NCBI GenBank assembly: GCA_012656075.1 | Contig: JAAKBF010000207.1 | Span: 186,001 to 250,000 of the forward strand | Length of the DNA: 64,000 bases | Direction of reading: 5' to 3' | DNA from: Phytophthora hibernalis | Lineage: Eukaryota; Oomycota; Peronosporomycetes; Peronosporales; Peronosporaceae | Part shown: positions 55,124-64,000 of the stretch, in pieces | How positions within the stretch are numbered: the first letter of the stretch is position 1 | Layout of the letters: each line of letters begins with the position of its first letter | Program-made: the position numbers and the translations under genes | The notes under the pieces: generated by a model | The model's database searches: none | Seen by the model: the letters and a program-made list of their open reading frames with translations, nothing else | Told to the model about the DNA's origin: nothing

Positions 55124-56009
55124 AGCGGGTAACTTTCAGAATGAACCCACACAATGTCCACCCGCAAGATACTCGACGGCCTCGCCTCGCAATCTACACA
55201 TCGATTGCGGTCACCTTTACAATGATGGCTACGTGGACGCTTATTTGCTGTCATACGCAGCAATTGAGTTGCTGTGCCGGGACAACGCAGGCCCAACGCC
55301 CAACGCCGTCGCTCAGGGATTCCCGCCAACTAAAAACGTGATCCCGTTAGACAAGTTGTCTATTATAAGACAACGCGGGGGTGGATAGTCTCGCCAACTC
55401 GCTGGTGCAGGCGACGGACTTCCCGTTTTCGAAGCATCAACCGGGCTCGATTTGATTATGGCCCTTGTGATACATAACCGGGGCATGTTGACAGGCGTGG
55501 GATTTGCCGAGTCGGTTGCCCATCAGCTCATTCATGTATTAATACAGTACACTGTCTACGGTAATTAGTCTTAGTAGATTTGAGGGTTAGGTTAACTCTT
55601 ACGCAGTCTGTTTGGTGAAAACTCGTATAACCATCGAATTTGGCTCAATGAGATTCGTCTATTTCAGGTGTCTGTCGTTTTGATTGGATAAATATTGACT
55701 GCAGTGCAACCTGTCAAAGTTCAAATGTTGCACTTTCTGTGCAACATTGGAGTTACCGTACACAGTGTACCGGTACTGTACATGTATTGCGGATGTAGCC
55801 ATCTTGAATCAATGATGGCCCACGCCATGATTCTCTTTCTTTCTCGCTGTGCAATGAAGAGCGTGTGTGTGTGGTCGCCTATTGCTACAGCTCCACTTTA
55901 ACCCTTAATGATGGTTGACCAATGTGACGCTTCGAGTGGTGACTGAATCACCGAGAGGTTGCCACTCTGTGATTGGCAGTTGACCTTGAAGTGCTTGCGA
56001 TCAACATAC
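55124..56009. other. Intergenic region, nothing recognised
   Basis: This lies between zinc-finger gene B and the Mutator-like element. A small hairpin (GTTGTCTATTATAAGACAAC near 55354) and one TACCGGTA (55768) are present. No coding sense was seen. Confidence 0.4.
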
Positions 56010-56235
56010 TCGAATTAGGGGCTTTTCCAAAAACCAGCACGAGTCACCGGCTGATTTCCTGAAACCAGTACCAGTCCCAAAACCAGCACCGATGATTTTG
56101 GTGTGGACCACTGAGGCGCAAAGGAAAAAGACAAACCAGTCCGATCAAGACGAAGACGACCGCCGCAGTCAAGGGCTACAGCCACGGGAGGCAGAAGCCA
56201 GCCAGTCCTGTAGCAACTCGGACACGCAAAGCGGA

Positions 56236-56895
56236 GCCATGATCCACTCGCTACAGAGGTGCTGCTAGGTAAAGGTCATCTTGCTCATGTTGGCGTCCAC
56301 ATTCGTCGTACCCGTGCAGTTCGTCGGCCACGTCCATCGTGTACATCGTCTGGAGCCTATCACTTAAGCACACGCGCGAGGCCAGCGACGAGAAGAACAA
56401 GGAGTTGATAAAGGCTGAGGACGCCTGTATCTTTCTACTGTTGAGCTCGTGCCTGCTGCTGGGGGTGTCCATCCAGTTCAAGGTGTTGGACGATCCTGTT
56501 GCTCACTATCTACTTCGCGCTTGTCGAAGTCGACCGGCCTTGCGGAGGCTTTCCACCCGCTCGTCACCAGTCTTCTCGTCAAGAAATGCAGCAAGACGTA
56601 CACGTTAAACATCAAGGTCCTGTTCTGCGGTGTATACAATTCGACGTTGTTGCAGGGCCTGGGTGTCCACGTTAGTGCTGTGCTGACCGCTGCCTTCGCG
56701 GCCGCCCAGGACCAGACCGTACGTGCACCACCTGCTCAACCAAAGTCATCGGCATCTCGTCCTCAATCAAGATCACAGACTCCCTGACGTTCGGCATCTT
56801 CATCGAGGGCGCCATTCTGCCCTACGTCCTCTTCTACTACGACAACTCCTGGGGCTTCGACACGGAGGTCATGAATGCTTGTGTATGGACCCGCC
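56236..56895 (+). pseudogene. Gene-like segment inside the MULE, possibly captured host sequence
   Basis: Plus-strand frames carry hydrophobic, protein-like stretches: DEKNKELIKAEDACIFLLLSSCLLLG, then CWTILLLTIYFALVEV, KTYTLNIKVLFCGVYNSTLLQG, and finally ITDSLTFGIFIEGAILPYV with LFYYDNSWGFDTEVMNA. They lie in two or three frames and have no clear start. The opposite strand to the transposase and position next to a terminal repeat suggest a captured host fragment (Pack-MULE style). I do not recognise the family with confidence. Confidence 0.4.
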
Positions 56896-56970
56896 CGTGA
56901 ATATTTCGCCCCCAACAACATCAAGAAGAGTTGGTATTTTAATATCAAAAGATAATCTATTTGCTTCTTG

Positions 56971-59165
56971 TTATTCAACTAAGAAGGCGACAGACATTCG
57001 GTTTTGTGGCAGATTTGGGGTGTCGGTCCCTCCTTCGTCTTCATCTCTGTTGTCTCTTGGCTGCTCGTGGTCCGCTTCATACCTTGTGTCTACATCAAAA
57101 TCAGTACCGCTGGGGGTTTTGTATGTCGTTCGTGCTAGATCGACTTCGACATCTTCATGACCATCATGTGGGCTTCCAGTAGAAGTGGCGTCTTGCTCAC
57201 GTTCTCGAAAAGCAAGCCGGAGAGACGGTAGAACCACTGCAGTTGGTATCAATCCCGGATTTGCTTCATCGCATTCGTTGGCATGGCGTGTACATGTTCT
57301 TCGGTTGTGTCCGTCGAACTTGCACACTTTGCACTTGTACGTCTTACCACTAGCTGATTCGCCAGCACTTGCTATGCGTCGGGTCACTCGCCGTCCTGTT
57401 TGCTTGTAGAAAGGAGACGGCTTCACGATTGCACTGGCAACATTCGTGTCCCGGACAGGTAACTCAATTCCTTTGCCAGCAAATGCATCTGCATTTGTCT
57501 GTACCAGGTAGCTCGAGTGAAACGCCAACTCATTGCGCTCTTGCAGATCACAATGTTCTAGTACTGCACAGATATGCCGGCAGCATATCTTCACTTGATC
57601 GTAAGTAGCAAAGGAACAGGAAGGAACGGTGATATCAACTCGTCGATTACGAGTTGAACCAGCTCGAGCCGCAAAGTAAATTGTCGACGTGCTCCTGAGC
57701 ACGAGATACTCACCAGTTCGAGCTCTTTCTGTCTCCCACAATCCTTTGCGTAAGGCGTGAGTGAGCGTTTTGCTTTCTGCCAGCGCGCTATCTCCAGGTC
57801 CCGTTCGCTACAGAGTTTCATTTCAGCTACAGCTAATCTATAAAATGCCTCGTACGGTACAGCATCACGGACACCACTCTCGATCAAAGCACTGTTTGCA
57901 CTTTCCACGAACTTCGAGCTTCTCCATCCGAAGAGCGGTAACACTGTTGCGTCAGGTGACAAACTTGAGTTTACTTGGACTGGTTGAGCCTGATGATGGC
58001 TGCTGAGAAGAAGTATCCTGGTCAGCTTCTGAAGTATCTGGCTCCGGAACAAAGTACGACATGTTCGAGTGCACCGCGGTGTGAATCGAAGCTAAATAGT
58101 TGGCTACTGCATCTCCGTACTCTCTGCGAAATTTAGCAAACGCTTCAGCAAAATCGGTCTGCTTCTCTGCCTCTTGGATGTTCCAGACCCAGTTCTGAAA
58201 GGCTTGATCCCCAAAGCCAAAAGACCTCTTCATGTTACGCAGCAAATGAACCGTACAAAATCGCAAGTGAACTCGAATGCCCGTGCCCACTTGAAAGACA
58301 GCCACAGCCCCGATGATTTTACCTCTGTCACAAAATACAGCAAGGTCGTGGAGGTCGATTCCGGCCACGTAACACTGCTGCATGAACCACGCGATGTTGG
58401 ATTTTCCACGTTGACCAAAGCCGTCGCCATTGTCACGTTCTTGCCATTACCATATCGGCCAACTTATGATAGAACCACTCCATTGTACTGAGGATGCTTG
58501 CAGTGAGCACCGTCGAAACCTAGAACCGGCAGAAGAGCTGCTTGACCAGTGATGTAGACTCCAAACGCCAGGAAACCCGCAGAAAACGCTGATGCTGATC
58601 AACTTCCAGCTGAACTGCTGTACCAGGGTTGGTATCACGTAGCTCAGCTAACAGGAAAGGTAGTCTGGCAAATGAAGCGTTCCACTCAAGCTGACCTTGT
58701 TTGGCCACCTCGTCTCTAGCTAGATACAGACTTGACCGACCATTTTGCAGATTTGCGTGGTCTCGAGCCTGCACCATCGAAATCAACACTTTTCGCTTGA
58801 CGTGTGGATTGGCTTGTACAGAGGCCTGAAAAGTTGGGAGCAGCTTGATTTGACGCCTTGTTGGTTTAGCAACAGAGGCACAAAAGTCATGGTGCTCGTC
58901 GTTAAGAGTCGAGATGTACATGTGCTTGGTTCCGTCAGCCAATTCACGACGCGTGACTCGTACGAGCCAGTTACACATTTTTTATCACAGACTTCTTGGA
59001 GCTGCCGCTACTGTACGGCACCTTACAGCGTTTGTTAGCTTTGAAGCAGTAGTCCTGGATGAAGTAGGTAGCGAGTTGACCAGTCTGGAAGCGCTGGCCC
59101 AACGTCAGCTCTGTCGTGCCGTGGATACTGACCATGTCGATGAGAGCGCGGGTTGAAGATTCCAT
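56971..59165 (-). pseudogene. Broken MULE transposase (DDE + SWIM + zinc knuckle)
   Basis: Reading from 59165: MESSTRALIDMVSIHGTTEL with FQTGQLATYFIQDYCFKANK, then CNWLVRVTRRELADGTKHMY and HHDFCASVAKPTRRQIK (59020-58860). The DDE core follows: DGAHCKHPQYNGVVLS with the first Asp (about 58470-58520), a premature stop at 58464-58466, GKNVTMATALVNVENPT, GIDLHDLAVFCDRGKIIGAV with the second Asp, and FCTVHLLRNMKRSFG (the C-x2-H-x2-RN motif of MULEs). The C-terminal part has a SWIM finger (CSFATYDQVKICCRHICAVLEH) and a knuckle-like CKVCKFDGHNRRTC. Several frame changes and the stop make it nonfunctional as read. Confidence 0.75.
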
Positions 59166-60051
59166 GATGGAAACTACTACGTAGTGGATAGAACGGTTGG
59201 CTTGACAGTGTCGAGTCGGGAGAGCTCAGAGAACGACGAGATGTGGAATACGGAAGTAAGGAAGATGAAATACCAAATGAAGATGGAGGTCTATTTTGAG
59301 CTCGCACCAGCCCATCTTGTCGAATGAGGATGAAGATGCATGTAGTCACTGCTGCATAGCCTTAGGTGAGCTGGTTCGTTGTCTATCATGGACCAGAACC
59401 CCAGGAACGCAAGGTGTTAATAGCACATAATGTTATTGCAGTGTATAGGCAACCTGCCGAATAATAGTTCGAGCGCTGGATGTGGTGCTAAACGGGGGAC
59501 GGGGGTTGATTGCTGCGATCCGACGCCGCCTCGAGTTGGCCACGGCATCTGTGCTGCCTCCGTGGCTGTAGCCCTTGACTGCGGCGGTCGTCTTCGTCTT
59601 GATCGGACTGGTTTGTCTTTTTCCTTTGCGCCTCAGTGGTCCACACCAAAATCATCGGTGCTGGTTTTGGGACTGGTACTGGTTTCAGGAAATCAGCCGG
59701 TGACTCGTACTGGTTTTTGGAAAAGCCCCTCGAATTAGACCCAGACGGCACAACCACTATAATAAAAAGATCGCTATGATTAGCTGGGTTCGCAATCACT
59801 GCGCTTTCAACAAGCGCAAGGGAGGAGTTGCCACCGTTTCTACGCTGTACGTGGGGGTCGACGCGTCCATTACCAAGCTTTGCTGCCGGTGGTCGTCAAG
59901 TGATAATAGTGTAGGCAACCATGAGTCAGTCGCCCATGCGATCAGGATTGGAGGTGCGAGCTGCTCGATTCCTCTTTGTCGAGTTCACTGGATCGATCTA
60001 AGTCTATTGAGTCGTTCGTACCTGTAGCGCCCAGGTCCAGATGCAGCGGGT

Positions 60052-63000
60052 ATGGTGACGTCAATGACCCAGAAAGGTACCAAGGAGACGCGCGCGGCGG
60101 AGGCACTCGCCATGAAGGACGAGCAAATGAAGATCCTCGGTAGCCAAAACGCACAGTTGCTAACCTCGCTCAACGCTATGGACGACGAGATCGGCACGCT
60201 GAAGATGTACAAACTCAGGCTTGAAGAGGAGAACCGCAGCCTTCGCGACCAAAACTTTGAGTTGCAGAGTAAAGCTCACGCCGCGGAAACTACGCTCATC
60301 AAGGCACAGGTAAGATTTAGTCCATATTTATGAAGTAGCGAGCACCATGAACTGACTAAGCCGTGTTTAGACTGGCATCGAAGAGCGCGAAACCCAAGTA
60401 CGAGTTCTAACGGATCACAACACGGAGCTACTGCGTCTGCTGGAGCATGAGGAAGCCCAGAGTGCGTCCTTAGCTTCGAGAACTTCTGCGCTACAGGCAG
60501 ATTTAGAGGCATTGGAGACCCGCTATGCTTCGCTATTGGCATCTGCGAAGACGCACGAAGAGATAGCCACTCGAGCCACTCGTGAGGGACAAATGCGTGC
60601 CGAAGAAGTGCGTCTGCTGCGAAACGAGAGCGATCAGTTGCGCGCTTGCAATACCGAGCTGAAGATGAAGACACAGGTGGAGCTCGAGGCTTTGCAGGAA
60701 CAGCTTCGAGTTCGCAAGGAGAAGCAATATCAGCTACTTGAAAAACTACAACAGCTCGAGGAAGCCAAACGGCAAAGCGATGACCAACTCGCATCGGCCG
60801 AGGACAAGACTCGGAAGCTGCACGCACGTAACCAGGAGCTTGAAACGCAGGTTCAGCTCGAGGCGAAGGCCAAACGAGCACAGATAGATGCCAACAAAAA
60901 CTTCTTCATCGAGAATGGAAATATCCAGCGCGACAAGCAGGAGCTTCAGACTCGCTTCGACAAGGCTGAACAAGAACGCTCACGGATGGAAGCTGAGAAC
61001 CGCGACTCGGCAGACCAACTTCGTGAGATGGCCGAAAAGGTCTTTCAACTGCTGGAGCGGCTCAAGTTGGCTGAGTTGGGTAAGACAAAGGCCATCGATG
61101 GACTCAAGCAGAAGGAGATCGAGCTCCTAGCCCTCAAGAAGAAGAACGCTCGGTTGCTCAAGGAGGGTACACAGGAAGGAAAAGCTCGAGTCAAGTCCGA
61201 GCTGGATAAAAAGGTGCTGCTTGAGCAACTCCAGGCACTCAAAAACACAATGCACAGCTGTCACTGCGCTGCAGTGATGAAGTCAAGGCGAAGCTCAAGG
61301 AAGCTGACGAGCGAAAACAACTCGAGGAGAAGATCAAGACCATGAGCTCTCGTGTAGCTTTCCTTCTCAATAAGATGCAAGCCGACGAGGAGGCCAAGAT
61401 TGTGAGTAAGGAAGAAACTAAAAAGCTTCAGGCGCAGCTCACAACTCTGCAGGAGAAAGGAGCGGAGCTCGCGCACAAGCTCCATGCTACTGCTGAAAGT
61501 AACCGCGTCGTCACTGAGGCTCTCCGATGCAAGCAGGACGAGCTAGATGCGCAGGCGATCAAGTTTGAAGCAGCACAAAAGAAAATGGCCGAAATGACGC
61601 TTGCCATGGAGCAGTCAGGTGTGTCAATGACCACAGGTATCGACAAGGACAACCAGCGAGAAGCACATCAACGAGGAAACCAAGAGGTCTCCCACCCAGA
61701 CGATGCAGCCGCAGCGGCGAATGGACGATTCTTTGTGGAGTGCCGTGCTACGCATGGCGGACTGCTACTTATCAAGGCTAAACGAACAAACTTCACTCCA
61801 AAGTCCCAGCAGCAATCGATCGACTTTCTTGAGCGAGTGGGTATCAATACCTTTCTCAAGCGCGCTCAGAAAAATCTCAACACCAAGCAGCTTCTGGTTG
61901 AGCGCATTGCAGCACTGCTCACAACTATTGTGATTATCGAAGACACAGTAGCTGATGTGAAGGAGCAGCTCACGGCAATGGACGACCAAGTTGTTCACCT
62001 TTCACGCAAAACCCGCTGGATGCAAGAGCGGCTTACTATTGAAGAAGACGCCAAACGCAAGACACTGCTGCGATACGTGCACGAGGTCAAGTCTCGTGCA
62101 CTGATAACTGTCAACGATCCCAACGATGGTCTCAATTCGACTTCAGCTGGTATTCTCAAGCTTCCGGAGAGCGGTGTAGGGGATGAGGAGGTGCATGCCA
62201 TTGCAGCGCTCCTTCGCAATGCGACTAACGTACGTGAGATCCAGTTGAGAGGCAACTCCATCTCGAGTGAAGGAGCGCGTGCCATCGCAGCCGTGCTATG
62301 CATCTCGACTTGTCGCCTGCGTCAAGTAGATTTGAGGAATAACCACATCGGCAAAGACGGTATCAAGGTGCTCGCTGAGGCACTCGAGCGAAATGAACGC
62401 ATGAAGCACGTGTATGTCCACGCCGGTGGCAAGATTGAGGCGTTAGGCACGACATCTCCAACATCCCAAGCAGCCATAGTCAACGCACAGATCTCAAGTG
62501 CTGCAACTCTCGGAAGCTCTGGTTCGGCACATGCATCTCTTATTGGCGTTGAAACGATGTGCGTCGTGGATGTTCGAGCGCAGACCGAGTCAGATACTTC
62601 CAGCGCGAGCACGAACCTCCTTATCGATTTTGCAGATGATACGCATGTTAGTGGAGGTGTAGGTGCTACGCAGTTATCAACAGGGACAGGACTAGGTAGC
62701 GCGCTGAAGCTCAAACTGTCAGCAATTTGCAGTGACGCTGGTCAAGGTGGCACCAAGTCATCCTTAGCATCGGCAAACGATCACGATAGAAGCAACCGCT
62801 TGTTCTCGCGACGACCATTGTCGGCTACGGCTTTGAAGCGACAGCGTGAACGACTCGCTCTTGAGCGCAAAAGCGTCAGGAAGAAGCGAAGCGCCAGACC
62901 CGCAAGGAAGCTGAGTGGGCAGGCCGTTCCGGAGGCATAGAGTCCAGTCCGTCGCATCCATCGAACAGCAAAAAGCTGCCACCGATTTCGAGCACAAACA

Positions 63001-63122
63001 CTGCTTGTAGTAGCACCACACAGTCGAAAGGCGTGACACGAATTAGCTCGGCGCCTGTACTTCACAAGAATAAAGATGGCAGTAGCGGTGCTCAGGCAGC
63101 AGACGAACCGGCCGAGAGCTAA
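60052..63122 (+). CDS. Long coiled-coil protein with C-terminal LRRs
   Basis: Exon 1 (60052-60309) starts MVTSMTQKGTKETRAAEALAM and enters a coiled coil (LRLEEENRSLRDQNFELQ). After a short intron (acceptor near 60371) the coil continues for about 450 residues (EEVRLLRNESDQLRACNTELKM; AEQERSRMEAENRDSADQL). A frame change near 61275 leads to KAKLKEADERKQLEEKIKTM, a conserved globular part (FFVECRATHGGLLLIKAKRT; NTKQLLVERIAALLTTIVI) and RNase-inhibitor-type LRRs (EIQLRGNSISSEGARAIAAVL; QVDLRNNHIGKDGIKVLAEAL). A second change near 62890 gives the natural tail QTRKEAEWAGRSGGIES and stop at 63122. No enzyme motif. Architecture suggests a structural, possibly flagellar, protein; that is inference. 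Confidence 0.72.
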
Positions 63123-63283
63123 CAGCACTATGTCAATTGGTCCTTTCAGTGTCATCATCCAAGCAAAACAGCAGCCGTGAGCTGTATTTATTCATCCTCA
63201 ATGTAGTTCCCACTGAACACTCACATACCAGTCAATTTGCCATCGCAGGTGCAGGACGACACCATGAAAATTGGCTTCGATAG

Positions 63284-64000
63284 CTATACAGTGAAGTCTG
63301 TCGTGCTCTCTCTCTCGCGCTCTCTCTCACGGGCTTTGAGAAGCAGGCGCTGTAAAATCAACAGATTTGCGCGTCCAGTTCGCCGTTCAGATAGAGTCAA
63401 TAAGTTGTCATTGTCTTGAGACATAAAATGCAGGAGCCGAGATACCGTCGAGTTGGCCTCGCCAACCGTAAGCAGCGGTTGGTCATCACTTTTGATATTT
63501 TCCAGCACCAATGCCCTGTGCGGGTCACGAAGAAGCCCCTGGGATGCCAAACTGTCTATGACAATTTCGTTGTCTTTCGCCAGCTCACTTGTTCCATTCG
63601 CGTCGAACTTGTCAAATTCCAGCAGCTCCAGCATGAATTGCCCGGGGTTGCCAGCGAAATCGAGCCCTAGAGTCTTCTGAAGTGAAGGTACTTTTGCAAA
63701 CTGAGAAAGTAACTCAGTATATGCCTTAATTTCATCCTCTTCACCGATAGATGTTGAAGGTTCGCCGTCTCCAGGGATGACCGCGGGCAAGTACAGGGAT
63801 GCGCTCCAGGCATGGCGAATTAATGAGTCCGGGACCGATTCCCACGCCATGTGCAGGGAACTCAACGTGTTTCGCAGATGCGTGTGAGCGTGGACATCAA
63901 ATACTTCGCTAGCAGGAGACCCATCACTCTGAGTAGCCTCATTACGCTGCCCCTGCTGGTGTTCACTCTTTGTCGTCGCCGCCCACTGCTCATGCTCGTG
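63284..64000 (-). CDS. Transposase-like C-terminal part, truncated by the window edge
   Basis: The frame is open to the right edge, so the 5' part is missing. It reads HEHEQWAATTKSEHQQGQ near the edge, then RNTLSSLHMAWESVPDSLIRHAW at about 63800-63870. The W-(x)n-V-x-x-S-x-I-R-x-AW pattern is typical of the region after the DDE domain in pogo/Tigger (CENP-B-like) transposases. The rest (acidic, Leu-rich helical sequence, ending ARERERERES) has no known domain. A GA-type simple repeat (about 63306-63335) encodes the last residues. It could be a live element's end or a domesticated gene. Confidence 0.5.
   Translation of the reverse strand, partial: HEHEQWAATTKSEHQQGQRNEATQSDGSPASEVFDVHAHTHLRNTLSSLHMAWESVPDSLIRHAWSASLYLPAVIPGDGEPSTSIGEEDEIKAYTELLSQFAKVPSLQKTLGLDFAGNPGQFMLELLEFDKFDANGTSELAKDNEIVIDSLASQGLLRDPHRALVLENIKSDDQPLLTVGEANSTVSRLLHFMSQDNDNLLTLSERRTGRANLLILQRLLLKARERERERESTTDFTV

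Larger units (their letters stand above)
56018..59729. mobile_element. Mutator-like (MULE) DNA transposon, 3.7 kb, complete ends
   Basis: The ends are long inverted repeats, 56018-56194 and 59554-59729 (177 and 176 bp), starting GGGGCTTTTCCAAAAACCAG and differing by about one substitution and one indel. The element is flanked by an exact 8-bp direct repeat TCGAATTA (56010-56017 and 59730-59737). Inside, on the minus strand, lies a broken MULE transposase; on the plus strand near the left end lies a membrane-protein-like coding piece. Near-identical repeats and a perfect duplication suggest a recent insertion. Confidence 0.9.

Noticed and set aside
63306..63335. CT/GA-rich repeat considered as a structured or CRISPR-like array
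   Set aside because: It is a simple dinucleotide-type repeat with no spacers.
1..64000. RXLR or Crinkler effectors and prokaryotic defence systems
   Set aside because: I looked for signal peptide plus RXLR/dEER or LFLAK-HVLV in every frame with a hydrophobic start and found none; all recognised genes are eukaryotic.

Overview
This window looks like nuclear DNA of an oomycete, most likely a Phytophthora or a close relative (Peronosporales). The evidence is: compact eukaryotic genes with few, short introns of about 60-100 nt using GTRNGT...YAG sites; oomycete-style initiator promoters of the GCTCATTYYNCAWTTT type with a CAAATTTGCG-like flank; secreted lipases and a GPI-type beta-glucanosyltransferase; and several flagellar or axonemal genes expected of a zoospore maker. 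No bacterial operon, rRNA, tRNA or CRISPR array was seen.

Layout. 0.1-5.6 kb: a GH72 cell-wall glucanosyltransferase, an acidic low-complexity protein and the KEOPS kinase BUD32. 6.0-13.6 kb: three secreted acid-lipase paralogues around a PLAC8 protein, with a pogo-like MITE and a SWIM-bearing Mutator relic between them. 14.4-23.8 kb: DNAAF4, a coiled-coil protein, a PRA1 family protein, a multi-pass membrane protein, a VHS-GAT adaptor and MORN5. 24.2-28.5 kb: a cluster of perfect DNA hairpins, the fourth lipase, and an unusual ankyrin-FYVE-TPR protein. 29.2-38.5 kb: the SSU-processome protein DCAF13/Sof1, an SDR oxidoreductase with a decayed sister copy, and the dynactin p150 subunit. 38.6-49.1 kb: a 663-bp MITE, an unknown protein, a COPI-associated membrane protein, CMC4, a multi-pass membrane protein head-to-head with frataxin, the chromatin remodelling subunit SNF5/SMARCB1, and a membrane-anchored cyclophilin. 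49.2-55.1 kb: an AFG2-type double AAA ATPase and two tandem C2H2 zinc-finger genes. 56.0-59.7 kb: a complete-ended Mutator-like transposon with 177-bp inverted repeats and a possible captured gene piece. 60.0-64.0 kb: a long coiled-coil/LRR protein and the 3' part of a transposase-like gene.

Functionally the window mixes housekeeping genes with an expanded secreted-lipase family and zoospore genes (DNAAF4, MORN5, dynactin, perhaps the coiled-coil/LRR protein). A caution for every reader: at least a dozen conserved genes are broken by single missing bases, almost always inside homopolymer runs. These look like assembly errors rather than pseudogenes, so coordinates below span across such breaks. 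Exon borders were worked out by eye.
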